Below, one piece after another: positions 32,763 to 44,764 of a stretch of 64,000 nucleotides of DNA. The notes under the pieces were generated by a model, which had not been told where the DNA came from, did not search any database, and was given only the letters and a program-made list of their open reading frames with translations. Each line of letters begins with the position of its first letter. Within the stretch, counting starts at the first letter, position 1. Where the stretch lies: assembly GCA_951799425.1 (NCBI GenBank), contig OX637394.1:45038642-45102641 (forward strand). The letters are read 5' to 3'. A program made the translations under genes and the position numbers. The stretch is from Ilex aquifolium. Lineage: Eukaryota; Streptophyta; Magnoliopsida; Aquifoliales; Aquifoliaceae.

Positions 32763-33461
32763 ACCACTACAAGCAGAGATAAAAATTGGTATCAACTGTC
32801 GTGGGGACTGACCTGATGTTGCATGGAAATATACCAGCTAACTTGCAAGCCTTGGTGAACGTAGAATGAGTCAGATCGGAGCCGTAGACGACGAGCTTTC
32901 CGATGTTATGAACTCCGACGATCCCGAGTGCCTGATCTCTGGCGGCAATGAGGGTGCAGAGGATTGATTCACTGGTGGTGCCTTGGAGAACACCACCACC
33001 AGTGCCTGAAAACATGAAGGAACTTGGAAGCCTGAGCATGTTGGCCAACCAATCTATCACAACCATTTCGAGCTCGGTGGACTCCGGCGAGGCAAGCCAG
33101 TTGAAGCCCACTGAGTTGAAACAAGTACATAACATCTCTCCGAGGAAAGCCGCCGAGCTCACGGTGGCCGGAAAGAATGCAAAGAAGTTGGGGCTTAGCC
33201 AGTGGGTCATGCCGGGGACTATATCTTTCTGGACATCTCTAAGAATATTTGCAAATGGTTCCGGGCGATTCGGGCCGTTCGGAGATAACCAGGTTCAACT
33301 TGACTAAGAACTGGGTAATTCTCAATGTTCTTGTAGTAATCGGCGATAAAATCCACCATTTGATGGGCCTTTTCGCAAAATTATTCTGGGTCAAGTGGCT
33401 TGAATTCGGCAATGAGGATAGTAGGAGACTCCGCAACAAAGTTTGAATCAAGGCTTCCCAT

Positions 33462-34370
33462 TTGGAGATTGTCCAGAGTAAACGCAAGTTTCGGAATGGT
33501 AATGACGGTGGCGGAAGTGGTAGAAGAAGAGGCGGTGGCGGAAATGGTGGATGAGGCGGCGGTGGGGACGGTTGGGATGAAATATGGGAAGAGGTTGGGA
33601 ATGGCTTAAATGAAGTTAGGGGGTGATGTATGTGAGACAAGTGGAAAGGGTGTTGGTCGTAGGATTTAAGTAGTAAACAACTTGACTATTGTACACATTT
33701 TTTTCATGCATGGACATCTTGAAATCTTCCATGAATTCAGAACTCTTATGTTTTTGCTTTAATGGTGGCCTCCACTAAACCTTCACCGCTTGGTTTTATT
33801 GTTGAATAAGGTAGAACATGTAAGTTTGTGTACCTTCTTAGTTTGAGTACCATTACTTGTATAAAATTCGACTTTCACGGATGCTTATAATTTGTGAAGA
33901 ATTATGTGCATTCGAGGATTGTGTTAAGACTAATATTATTGGAATCTAAAATATTAATTTAATTTGTTGATTTAATAATGTTAGATATACATTTTTAATT
34001 GATTAATTTTGTGGAGTTCATTGTAAATCTTAACGTAATACATGGTTATGATGCTATTAAAGTTGAATATCCGAAAGCGTCCTTGAAAGGAGGAGATCAA
34101 GTGTCAAAGTTATATCATTCACACTCCGATTGCACCTTCAAGCTTAGGACAAAGGTAAAGCATAAGATGATCCTTTAGTTTATTTAACTCAGAAAGATTA
34201 AAGTTAAAATGAAATAAGGGATTAATCCGTGTATGACTGTTAAGTGATTTTAAAAAGAAAAAAGATTTTTAAATCGTTTTGTATTTTGAAAACATAGATT
34301 GAGTTATCAGCAATTTCCTTTGGAGCAACATCCTTTAGTGCTCAAGATGACAAATTTTTTACTTGGTTTT
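33462..34370. other. 5' flank of the decarboxylase relic; nothing else recognised
   Basis: The first ~180 bp (sense on the minus strand) is Pro/Ser-rich-looking CT-rich leader. The rest is AT-rich with no gene I can support. Confidence 0.45.
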
Positions 34371-34379
34371 ATGATTAAA

Positions 34380-35150
34380 AAATCAGTAGGGACCGCCCTA
34401 TACTCGCTAGCCTTCGCTAGAGCAATCTCTTTTTGACTGAGGGAAGAAAAGAGGAAGAGACCGCGGGATGGAGTACATGGCTCGCTCGAGTGGCCTTGAC
34501 CATCGCTGGAGTGGTCTCATAGTCGCTCGAGCAGTCTATACTCCTCAGTCAGATTTGAAACATGATTTTTATTTCAGTGACAACCCCTTCCTACCGATCA
34601 AGCGATCGTTTGTAAATCTGAGTTTTCTTTTTGACCAATATTACCCTTATTCCAAACCTATAAATAGTGAGAGTCTTTTCTTCAATTAAGGCAAGCCTCT
34701 AACAAGCCTTTCGAGATAGAAAACTCACATTCTACCTAAAGAGCTTCCACTACAACCCTAGACTATTAAGATCCAAGGCTACCACTAGAGATTCTACATA
34801 ACTTGAGAACTTGGAGTTAAAGATCTTGATGTTTTGACAAAGTCATTGATCTTTGCATACCGAAAATCGTTAGCATGTCCATGATTATTCGTGGCCCAGA
34901 TGAACCGTGCTACGGGAAATCCAAGTGAAATTACGCAAGACGTCGAAGAGAAACTTTCGACAGAGAAATCTACGAAGGAAATGAGCAGCTAACCATGATA
35001 TTGGTTGAGGTATAAGACTTGAGTACTTGTAGATTGAATTTTGTGAGCAGAATTTTTCGCGTCACAAATTGCTTGTTTTCATTTTGCTTATTTACATATA
35101 CACTTGTATTTGTTAGCACACACATACACTATGTATTTGATAATTTAAAT
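34380..35150 (+). mobile_element. Probable solo LTR or LTR fragment
   Basis: CGCTCGAG-type words repeat near 34485-34535, followed by a TATAAATAG box near 34660 and a leader-like region rich in exon-like short words. This order is like the LTR of some plant copia/gypsy elements. No paired LTR, primer binding site or coding region is seen, so this is tentative. Confidence 0.35.
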
Positions 35151-35707
35151 GCTTGACATAAGAATCAACCATAATACCAAAAATTAGTCAATGCTAAGCT
35201 TAGCCCAGTAGTAGATTGGGGGCTTACCCTCAATAACGGCCCACAATATAATGTCAGAATCTGGATTCCATCCGAGACAACTAAGGTCGGGTGAATGAGC
35301 TGTCCTCTCAATCCCTAGCTTCCCAGGTGATCATTCCAACTCAGACACATCGGTTCAAACACCTCAGCTCATATGTCACAGACCAGACGTCCTAGGTCGG
35401 ACCTCATATCTCAGACCTTCCAGCCCGAGACTCCTAGTTCGAGAGACGCGGGTTGGGAATCGTCACCAATGTGACCCTTGTGTGCACTACGACAATTATA
35501 TAACTCACACCTTCTAGAGGGTCACGTCACACCTATGAAATGTAGCCTCTAACGGCCAAACATTCTATCACATGAGTCGTAATAACCCCAAGGGAATCAC
35601 GTTGATTACGCAAGATCGTGGCAGGTACGCAAGGATCACGATGATTATGTCAGGCTACAACACACTATAAATTGGGATCAAATCCGTCACATTGTAATCA
35701 ATCAAGC

Positions 35708-37112
35708 CACTACAACAAATTTGATTTTTAGCGACGAGTTTTGGCGACGAACAATAAAATTTGCTATAAAAAAATGACTTTCGGCGACAATTTCAAATGT
35801 TTGTCGCGGTAAACTTTTTTATAATATTTTTGGCGACCATTTTTTGTAGTCGTCGCCAATAGTCTTCGCAAAAACATTCCCTCCAAAAAAAAAATTGGCG
35901 CCAATGTTGGCGCTAAATGCTAATTTTATGGGCGACAAAAAAAATTGTCGCCAAAATAATTTTTTGGTCGCAAAATTTTTGTTAAATAACAAAAAATAAG
36001 AAAACAAAAATAATAATACTTAGCGACAATACCAGTTTGTCACAGAAAAAAAAGTTAAATTTTTTTTTATTTGACGACAATTTATATTTGGTCGGAGAAT
36101 ATCACTACAAGAAAAATGTTTTACTGCGACGACTTTTTGCGATGTGTAAGAAAAATTCTACGACAAATATTACGTTTCATTGCTAAAAAGTATAATGATC
36201 TTCAATGATTGAAGCACTATAGTGAATTTATTTTGATTTGTTTCAAAATAAACAAAAAAAGATTAATATAATGGTCAGATACGTTTAATAAACGGGTCGT
36301 GTTTGGATGAGACCTGTCAAACCGTTTATCACACGTTTACCCATTTAAATAAAATTAATATAATAATAAATTAATAATTATTTTAATAAATTAGCTAGAA
36401 AAAAGATGTAAAGAAATCAATACAAAAAAAATAAAAATAAAGTAGTAGTTCAAAGACAAAAGGAGGGGAGATAGGGAGCAGTTCAAAGACAAAGGCAAAC
36501 CAATGTCTTTTATTTTTGTCCCAGATCGGCAAATGAGGTGAGATGGGGAGGGCTGACTTGCCTATAAAAGGCATTGGCCTCTTGCCTTTTTTTTTTAGCA
36601 TTAAATTTTGATTTTTATGTGAGATTTGACTAAAAATTTCTCTTTTTTTAGGTAAGTGCAACTGACAGTAAAAAAATGGAGTATTAAAATTTGTTGATAT
36701 AATTTTTTTAAAATTAAACGGGTTAAACGAGTCGTATCGTCTTACCCGTTTATAAAATTTGTTCATTTGTTATTTGGCATCGAAAATATGTTAGTCGCAA
36801 AAAATGTACTTTGATTTTCAGTGACAAATATTATGTCATCACTAAAGAGAAAAAATATAACCATAATATAATTTCTTTCGGCGACGAAGGTTATTTTGTG
36901 ACAAGTAGATGAATTTTTAAGCGACTAAGTTTTTTGTCACTGATAATCTACTTTAGCGACGATACTTTAGTTGGTCGTCAAAAACTTTCAGTGACGAGCC
37001 TGCCGCGACAAATTGGTGACCAAGTTTTTTTGTCGCAAAAAACTTTTAGCGGCGAATTATTCACTTTTAGTGACGACTTTTTTTGCTGCTAAAAAATATT
37101 TTTCTTGTAGTG
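35708..37112. mobile_element. Non-autonomous CACTA element, 1405 bp, composite, with 3-bp TSD
   Basis: Left end CACTACAACAAATTTGATTT; right end, inverted, CACTACAAGAAAAATATTTT; flanks AGC (35705-35707) and AGC (37113-37115). GCGACG-like hairpins follow both ends. A second CACTA-like terminus (CACTACAAGAAAAATGTTTT) sits inside at 36109 and resembles the right end more than the outer left end does. No transposase. Confidence 0.85.
36255..36780. repeat. Relative of the GTTTAATAAACGGGT insertion
   Basis: Contains ACGTTTAATAAACGGGTCGT, TTTATCACACGTTTACCC and AAACGGGTTAAACGAGTCGT in the arrangement seen at 32262-32762, with the same AT-rich core. It interrupts the CACTA element's hairpin region. 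Confidence 0.6.
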
Positions 37113-37560
37113 AGCATACGAACATTGACTCCCTGTTATTTTGTAGACTTCTGCCCCAATTAATAGAAAATTTCCCTAGGAGTAAGAGACTCTATTAGAG
37201 TGGACTAACCAAACTTCCGAACTGGTGAACCACTATAAATCTCTCGTCTATTAATTTATGCTCACAGCTATCATTTCAATGAACCCCATCAACAAATCCC
37301 TAATCCATTAACCTCTATCCAAACGCGCAAAATACACCATCAATTGTAATTGGTTTGAGTTTGATTTTTGGGATCGCAGTGAGATTGATTGTTTGAGCAA
37401 ATTAATTAAAGGGTTTGTGGTGATTAAAAGAGGTTCTCATTATTCATTTTTAAATTTGTGTGAGAAAAGGTAATTTTAATAGATTAGGTTATTATTGGTG
37501 ATTTGAGCTAAAATTGCAAAACATATTCATCCCCCTCTAGGTAAGTGTCGCAAGCTCTAC

Positions 37561-38385
37561 ATATATAATAGTAAGGGAAGATCCACTTCATTTTCCCCCT
37601 CCCAAAACAACATATATTGTGGCTATGATGTGGTCCAATAAAATTATTGTGACTACTTCTCCATTGGAACTCTATTACTTGTCACATCATTAAATCAATA
37701 AGGAACAATACTACATGGATCTTATTTAGTGACTTTATTTAGTGACATTACCATTTTTTGCCGTGGATCCCACTATTAATTTAGACCCATTATCAATTCA
37801 ATGACTATAATCCATGATGTCACCAAATAAAGTCACTAAATTAAGTATAAACAACATTTTTCATCAATAAATTATGTTAAATTTTTTAGGTCCAATAACA
37901 TACCTCTTATGTTAATACCCTAAACCAAGTGGCTTGCGGCTCAAATGATTCCCCATTTAGAACATGGCTTCCAGTCAAATCCACTGCCTATTAGACTACT
38001 ACTGGTTGCATTCATTACATACCACAAATATGGGGTGAGATACTCCCCTCCCATTCATTTTTTTCTCATTTTTTTCCTTGACCACTTACTTTATATTCTT
38101 GTGAAACTTAATGTATATAAGTGAATCTTTGGTTAATACATGGTCGGTCGATGATGTGATATGGAGGAGAATAGAGGAAATAAATGCTAAAAGGGATCTT
38201 AACGATATAATCAATCAAGTGCGCTTTAATTATACAATACAATAGTACCCTGAGTTCCATTTAAAGACCAAACTTATGTTAAGTGAATCCAATATTTTGA
38301 AGAGTATTTTATCAAATCAGAGTGATTTGGATAAGTTTTTACCAAATCAAGGTGGTTTTAAAAATATTTTTCAAATTTAGGTAGT
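37561..38385. other. Non-coding; foldback repeat at 37715-37860
   Basis: The interval has a palindromic segment (ATCTTATTTAGTGACTTTATT at 37717 versus the inverse of AATAAAGTCACTAAATTAAG near 37826), a MITE-like foldback. Otherwise nothing recognised. Confidence 0.5.
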
Positions 38386-38389
38386 TTTA

Positions 38390-38529
38390 TAAAATCAATC
38401 CAACAGATGTTTTAATCTGAAAAATGTAAGTTAAACTGACGTTTTTATGTTATAGAAGTTAGTTTAGCTAGAGAAAAAACATCAATTGTACTGACATCTT
38501 TAACATAAAAACATCAGTCCGACTGACGC
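38390..38529. repeat. Inverted repeat ACTGACGTTTTTATGTTA
   Basis: The arm ACTGACGTTTTTATGTTA (near 38437) pairs with TAACATAAAAACATCAGT (near 38503). It directly abuts the sulfotransferase fragment and may mark the insertion that truncated it. Confidence 0.6.
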
Positions 38530-38830
38530 CTTAGGACGTGATGCATTCCAATCGAAAAGTTTTCCCTCTAGTGTTGGAACAAGTTCACGGGGATGGTTCA
38601 TGATCAAGGACTCCTTGGAGGTTCGATTGATTATGGAATAGGCGAGATATTTGAGCCATGTTGTTCCAGTTATAGGAGAAGAAAGTAGTATTACATCAGT
38701 TGGAAGTGGTTGACAAGTCCTAAGGTACCTGGCATGAACTGAGACAATAACCAGAAGCCATTAAATTGGCAGAGGTATTGATCTCCAAGCAATTTTTCCA
38801 TTGGTAGGGATGAACACACCTCATCGGTGA
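38530..38830 (-). pseudogene. Cytosolic sulfotransferase (SOT) N-terminal fragment
   Basis: The minus strand reads DEVCSSLPMEKLLGDQYLCQ, FNGFWLLSQFMPGTLGLVNH, then after a one-base frame change TDVILLSSPITGTTWLKYLA, IINRTSKESLIMNHPRELVP and TLEGKLFDWNASRPK. The S-P-x-T/S-G-T-T-W-L-K block is the 5'-phosphosulfate binding loop that binds the PAPS sulfate donor, and the order matches the N-terminal third of plant soluble sulfotransferases (about 320-340 residues), which sulfate flavonols, brassinosteroids, jasmonates or glucosinolates. Here the usual Lys of PKxGTTW is Ile. Frameshifts and the missing two thirds make it dead. It ends abruptly at 38530 next to an inverted repeat. Confidence 0.85.
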
Positions 38831-38989
38831 AATTGAGGATCTACATAAGATTGAGTGGTCAAGAACATTTTTTTTATCTTCGTCAAGAACAATACTTGAA
38901 AAGAGTGTACTTGATACATATAGATAGACAGAGGGATAAACTGTAGTTTTTGAGTTCAAATTATGTACTTGACTATGATACCGAAAAAA

Positions 38990-39215
38990 AAAAAATTGTG
39001 TATGGTATTTCTAAATTTTACTATTTTTATCACTTTTCTTCGGTACAAAAAAAATTATCATTTTTGTTGATGATTTACTATTTTTGTGAGTGTTTTTATT
39101 ATTTTTATGAGTATTTTTATCATTGTTGTGGTAATTATTTTAATAATTTTTTTATACTATAATAGTGATAAAAATATTCATAATAATTATAAAAATAATT
39201 ATAAATATGATAAAT
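38990..39215. repeat. Foldback repeat, first copy (TTTTTATCA/TGATAAAAA type)
   Basis: Repeated TTTTTATCATTGTTGTGGTA, GAGTGTTTTTATTATTTTTA and a terminal TATAATAGTGATAAAAATATTC arranged as an imperfect foldback. The same word order recurs at 40272-40420. Confidence 0.5.
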
Positions 39216-39629
39216 GTCGATAAGATATATAGAGGAGTGCTCAAATTATATCCTCTTAAGATACATGTTTTTTGAGCCATACTTACGAATTTCACTTTTG
39301 TGTGTATTAATAATGCTATTGAGACATAAGTCTCAATAGCCTGGACACAAATCCAACCTATTGCTGTTAGAATGTCAGAATCCATGCCATGTCCATATGA
39401 ACATTATCAATACTTTTTTAAGAAAATTATCAATAAGGATTATTTTTCTTCATAAAAAATTATTAAGTGCTGTAATTTTTATTTTATATTAATGAAGTCT
39501 TATTCTTAATATTTTATTTCAATTAAGTCTTAAATTCTATTATATTTCAATTTTAGTTATCAAAAAAAAAAAATAGTTGCCAAAAACTCTTTCATTCTTT
39601 TGCATTCTTAAAACCAATTTATTTTAATA

Positions 39630-39905
39630 TGTACAACCCTACCGAAACCCACCACCCAACCCCACCACAACTCCCGAAACCCACCACACAACCCCCCTAC
39701 AAAACCCACCATCTACCCCCGAAATCCACCACCACCCAACCCCACCTGCAAAACCCAACATCCACCACCACCTCTTAAACCCACCACCCAACTCCCTTGC
39801 AAAACCCACCACCCACCCCCGAAATCCACCACCACTCCTGAAGCCCAACATCCAACCCCCTTGTAAAACCCACCACCACCCAATCCCACCACCAACAACT
39901 CCTGA
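39630..39905. repeat. CCACCACCCAACCCC low-complexity minisatellite
   Basis: Degenerate tandem units around AAACCCACCACCCAACCCC. The opposite strand gives Gly/Trp-rich open frames that are products of the repeat, not genes. Confidence 0.85.
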
Positions 39906-41121
39906 GAGAGGCAAGAGAGAGAGGAGCTAGCAAAAAAATAAGTAAAAGAGGGAAGGAGGATTTTATACTCAAGTAAAAAAATCCATTTTTTATTGTTAAG
40001 GAGGATCGAAGTTAGGATCTCATTAAATCACATTTGAAGTCGTGCGTGTGTTGTTTTTGGATGTTTTCAAAAACATCATTTTGGATATTTCCATATCTTG
40101 GCCTTGTTTTCAAAACGGAGCAGTAAAAAAAAATTTGAAAACATTCATCAAACGTATTTTTATTTTTTTTCCAAAAAATGAAAACAAAAACAAAAAAAAA
40201 TAAAAACACCCAGTTATCAAACGGGCCCTAAGTTGTGAAGTTGTCTACTGTACCCAAAAAAAAAAAAGAAATTTCGGTATTGTACCGACATTTACAATAT
40301 TTATAGGTATTTTTACTACTGTTATGAGTGTTTTTATCACTGTTGAGGTAACTATTTTTACCACTTTTCTTTTGTACTACAATAGTGGTAAAATACCCCA
40401 TAATAATATAGCAATGCGAAAAATAGTATGAGTCTGATTCACATTGCTACCAATTCATTATATTGATGGTGGAAATTAAAATTTTTAATGTTTAAGAATA
40501 TATATTAAGAATCGAAATATCTATTAGGGTGCAAAGTGAGATTAGTCATTTTTCTTTTTGAACATATCGTCTCTAGTCCTCTTAGCCTAATTTTGCACAT
40601 CTAAAAGATTCAGATAAGATAACCACCGAGCGAACAAGGGCTTACCCAAGGGCAAGCCCAATAATTCTTGAGACCTAAGAAGGCCGATGATAGATGGAGC
40701 TTTAAAGCTCTTTTTCATTCAATTAATCTTCATCTTTTTTTTTTATTTTAGGATTTATAATATTTTAATCCATAAGTATATTTAAGGTGAAAATACTAGT
40801 TGTAGAATAAATTTCTTTACATGAAATATTATAATAAGATCAAAATAATTACAATATAGTATTTTAGAAAAATGAAAGTATGTAAATCGCTTGAGCCATT
40901 GGAAGTCAGATAAAATAAGAGGGAATCGAGCCTCTTAAATTTTTTGGTAAAAGAATATCTTGTGGTTTTTTGTTTTTTGTAATTATTATTATTTTTATTA
41001 AAAAAACTATCCATCCGAGAGAGAAATAGACACAACGAGAGTTGAAAAAATGAGGTATAAAATTAAGTGGAAAAATAATGTTAAAGAAAGTAATCATATA
41101 ATCATACAGGTCTCTGATATG
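39906..41121. other. Non-coding; second foldback copy at 40272-40420
   Basis: Besides the foldback copy (GGTATTTTTACTACTGTTAT...), the segment near 40190-40225 ends TATCAAACGGGCCCTAA, resembling one end of a GGGCCCGTTTG MITE. No gene recognised. Confidence 0.45.
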
Positions 41122-41719
41122 TGTTGGACTTTATGTCTAATTAATATTGGACTCTATCTTTAATTAGAGACTTAAGATGACCCACATGTCATATCATCTT
41201 TTTAATAAATAAATATTATATATATTTAACATATATCTTATTTACTGAGTAAAATCTTTCTGGATAACTAACGTTAAGATAACTATCCACTACTTCCATC
41301 ATCAAAAAGAGTGACTATCATGGAACAGTTCAAAGCAGTAGTAACTCTTGATGGAAGGACGTTACTTGCAGTTTTTCTATTGGATAAGGGTCCCTGCCTA
41401 TATATATTTTCATGCCTGTGATTTTTCTTCAAGTCATATGTGTATTCAGATATCATATATGCAGGTAAGAAACTCTTGTCTCATATACCTCCATTCAGTA
41501 TATATTTGTGAGGTTGTTCTTGGGTGTTCTTCTTGAGCGTTGAGGTCAAGATTGTGATACGGATTCGTGCTTGTTGGGGTCGTTGGGTTTGTTGATTATT
41601 CTCTCTATAGAGAATTCGGATTTCTTGTACTCAAACTTGAACATCAATGGCAGGAGGTAAGTATTCAATTCCATTATGCAAAATAGGAAGATTAAATTCT
41701 TCAATAAAGAAATCTATCA
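41122..41719 (+). repeat. Left copia LTR
   Basis: About 598 bp, with CCTATATATATTTTC TATA box near 41396. It differs from the right LTR by scattered substitutions, so the insertion is not recent. Confidence 0.92.
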
Positions 41720-41733
41720 ATTGGTATCAGAGT
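41720..41733 (+). other. Primer binding site, initiator tRNA-Met type
   Basis: TTGGTATCAGAGTC directly after the left LTR. Confidence 0.88.
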
Positions 41734-42273
41734 CATCCTTCTGTCCATTTTGTTCAGTTATTAAATATATAACAACTTATCTCGAAAGAAACCTAAAGAA
41801 TTTGTATATTAAATTGCGTCACTCTGTTGATTACTCATTCCCGAAACCAAAACTTAAAGTAGTTGAAATTGTATGAAGCTTTGAAACATCGCCGATTCAT
41901 TTCACCGTACGACTCCCCATGTCAGATGAAAATTCCTGCCAATTGAATGAGGAATTAGAGATTCATAGGCCAAGGCAAACACGAAACATATTTGTAGTTA
42001 CAACTCCATTAGCATCTGAAAGCTAGTTGGAATTCGTATCACAGGCCATTGAATTTCAGTGTGTGTGGTGTATTTTATTCATTGTGCAATGAAATTCAAA
42101 CTTTTAGTAAAGAACACTGAAAAGGAATTTATGTGCCAAAAAAAAAAAAAATTTAAGTCCTAAACACGAAAGTTTTGGCCAGAACAGTGAATTTCATTTA
42201 TACCCATTCAGTATTTAGCTCAAATCTGTGGTTATACAATTGATCAATATTTTATCGAACTGATTAATATTTT

Positions 42274-43962
42274 GGGCAAACTTCAATTTACCCCCTTGTG
42301 GTTTGCCCTTAGAGCACATCACCCCCTTAACGTTTAAAAATAAGCACTCAACCCCCTTATGGATTTGGACTAATCTGCTACCGTTATATTTTCTGTTAAA
42401 ATTAACAGTGTGTGTGTTACACGCGCCTAAATAACGGTTGAATGGGAAATCAAGTGCTTTCCTCCAAAATGAATGTGGGTAAAGGACTATAATACCCTTT
42501 TTCTCTATCTTTCTCTCTCTCCTTTTGGCTGGAGGTTGGTTGAATTTGTTTGTAATTGGGTTGAATTTTTTGTGATGAATCAGATTAAATTTGGTGGGTC
42601 AATGAATTGGGTTGAGTTTGATGTTTTTTACTATGGATGAATTGAGTTGATGAAGTGAGTTGAAGGATTGGGTTGCACTGGTTATTTTCCAATGAGAGTG
42701 GCGGTGAGTAGTGGGCTGGGGTGGTGCGCAGTGGGTGATGGTGGAAGAAGTAGTGTGATAGGGTAAGCTTGTTTTCATATTCAGTAACAATTTCCTAAAG
42801 TTTCTTTAGTGGCCATGGTGTATAGTGAGAGAAAATCAAAACCCTTTTTTAAGCTTGAAACTTGAATTTTTGGGTATTCAAAATTTCGAGTTTCGGAGGT
42901 GAAGGGAGGCCTAATCCACCATTTTTAGGGTCAAGGAATCCATTTTTGAAGTTAGAATCGAGAAAGAATGGGGTTTGGTGGGTGAAAAATTGAATTAAAA
43001 ATCATGACAATTTTTTAAAATGATGAACCCGTCACTTTGGAGCTCGATTTCCACTTACCTTGTGCATGATTTGGACAAACTAAATATATGGTTGGAAAGA
43101 GGGTAGAAATAGGTTAAATTTAGGCATTTGAATCACCCAAAAAGGTTGAGAAACGAGGGAAAAATTAAGGGCCAAAGTTGGCCCAAATGTTGAAAAAAAA
43201 TATGGTATAAGCTTGAAACTTGAATTTTTGGGTATTCAAAATTTCGAGTTTCGGCGGTGAAGGGGGACCTAATCCACCATTTTTAGGGTCAAGGAATCCA
43301 TTTTTGAAGTTAGAATCGAGAAAGAATAAGGTTCGGTGGGTGAAAAATTGAATTAAAAATCGTGACAATTTTTGAAAATGATGAATCCGTCACTTTGGAG
43401 CTCGATTTCCACTTACCTTGTGCATGATCTGGACAAACTAAATACATGGTTGAAAAGAGGGTAGAAATACGTTAAATTTAGGCATTTGAATCACCAAAAA
43501 ACGTTGAGAAACGAGGAAGAAATTAAGGGCCAAAGTTGGCCCAAATGTTGAAAAAAAATCTGGTATGTACATAACATGTCAAAATGAGTTTGTGATCACC
43601 TTTGAGCTTAAATTCGTGGGTCACGGGGGATATTTAAGGAAACAAGTCTGTGGGGTTTAAAACTAGGTTGATAGTAGAGGATATTGGCATTGGTTTGAGG
43701 AAGTTTGGTGTTTTGTAGAGAGAGAGAAAAGCTTATAAACTTGGGTGGTTGGTTGATTTTTCAGAAAATTAGGCAACAATTGAGAGGGAGGAAGAAGATG
43801 ATGAATAGTTGAGGGTACTAAAGTCATTTTATCACTTTTGTTTACGGTGTTAACTGTGCATATCGGTCCAAAAGCATAAGGGGGTAATGTGCTGATTTCC
43901 AAATCATAGAGGGGCCATGTGCAAAACACCCAAACCACAAGGGGGTAAACTGGATTTTGCCC
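42274..43962. mobile_element. Non-autonomous MULE, 1689 bp, with perfect 9-bp TSD
   Basis: Left end GGGCAAACTTCAATTTACCC, right end inverted GGGCAAAATCCAGTTTACCC; the inverted repeats continue through CCCTTGTGGTTTG. Flanks TAATATTTT (42265-42273) and TAATATTTT (43963-43971) are identical. The interior is non-coding and holds a 358-bp tandem duplication. Confidence 0.95.
42851..43565. repeat. 358-bp tandem duplication inside the MULE
   Basis: AAGCTTGAAACTTGAATTTT begins both copies (42851 and 43209); they agree to about 95 percent by eye over their length. Confidence 0.92.
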
Positions 43963-43971
43963 TAATATTTT

Positions 43972-44764
43972 TGGAACCAAATTTATTGTGATATAAAGGA
44001 GATGTTCGATCAAATTAAAGCTACTAGAGTTATGTTTACACAGTAAGTTGTTCGACGTCATGTCTCTTGGTTATCAAAAATATTTTCCAATATCTAAACA
44101 TGCCATTAGGAACTATACATGTACAGTATTTGAATGTGTTATGGGATTTTTGGGCATAACATGGATTTTGGGAAAATCACTTGTTCAACCTAAAGCTGTT
44201 AATGGCTATGATTTTCATGACTTATGCTCATGGATTTACTTCTGATAATCACTCAGTAATGTTAACATGCTTGTAGACTAGTTTTGCTTATGACATATGC
44301 ATGTTGGTTTTCATAGAATGTAGTCTTGAGAAGACATGAATTTAAGAATTTATCCATGTCATAAACTATATCACATGGAGATATCATATTAAATTGAGAG
44401 TAGCCACAGCATCTTGAGTTTTGTTAGTTAATGATCAACATTTAGTTTGATCATATTAAGTATATGTTTAATATCTCCCTATTGCGATTAAGTTGTTATA
44501 GATAATTACTCGGCCCCACAGGGAAGTATTTATTTTATACTGCTTAATTGGAATAAGATATTGAATAGTGTATTAAGGGCTTTGGATACCTTATACCCAC
44601 AGGTTTTGGGATCCTTTGCTCCTTAATATCTTAATTCATTAGTCTTATTATAAAGAATAATAAGTAAATCTTGTACAGTTTATGACCTCTACCCACATGA
44701 AGGTTTAGATTTGCTCTATTGAATTTTACAGTTATTGTTTCAAAGTACTTATTATATTCTTGGT
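43972..44764 (+). other. Copia 5' leader, non-coding
   Basis: Untranslated leader between the nested MULE and the gag frame. An unusually long leader; no frame I can support. Confidence 0.5.

Larger units (their letters stand above)
20732..33461 (-). pseudogene. Tyrosine/tryptophan (aromatic amino acid) decarboxylase, split by three insertions
   Basis: The minus strand carries four pieces of one intronless gene. Piece 1 (33461-~32765): [64 protein letters not shown]. Piece 2 (~32260-32169): LTRVIEADVSDGLVPF and ATVGTTST. Piece 3 (22793-22489): NNYGVWLHVDAAYGGNAC, SLSPHKW with the PLP-binding Lys, LSTNPEYLRNKPSESDS. Piece 4 (21146-20732): FEGLVKSDPWFEI, NSTGRVYMTH and a C-terminus ending at TGA 20732. 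The family is PLP-dependent and makes tyramine or tryptamine in the cytosol. Point lesions include TAA near codon 26, a frameshift before PGMTHW, a TGA in place of Trp after YYKD and frameshifts near 21040 and 20850. Pieces 2 and 3 join in frame once one TSD copy of the CACTA element is removed. Tyrosine versus tryptophan preference cannot be told. Confidence 0.92.
35190..37560 (+). mobile_element. Second LTR-like fragment, interrupted by a CACTA element
   Basis: 35220-35707 is GC-richer with a CACTATAAATTGGG TATA region and continues after the CACTA insertion at 37116 with ACATTGACTCCCTG and AACCACTATAAATCTCTCG, typical of a gypsy LTR and U5. No coding region follows. The outer ends are not defined. 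Confidence 0.35.

Noticed and set aside
33239..33640. 133-codon minus frame at the start of the decarboxylase
   Set aside because: A different frame from the conserved one; the recognisable MGSLDSNFVAESP start lies at 33461 in another frame.
39639..39972. Overlapping Gly/Trp-rich minus-strand frames
   Set aside because: They are the complement of a CCACCACCCAACCCC repeat and are open in several frames for that reason; no start context or conserved domain.
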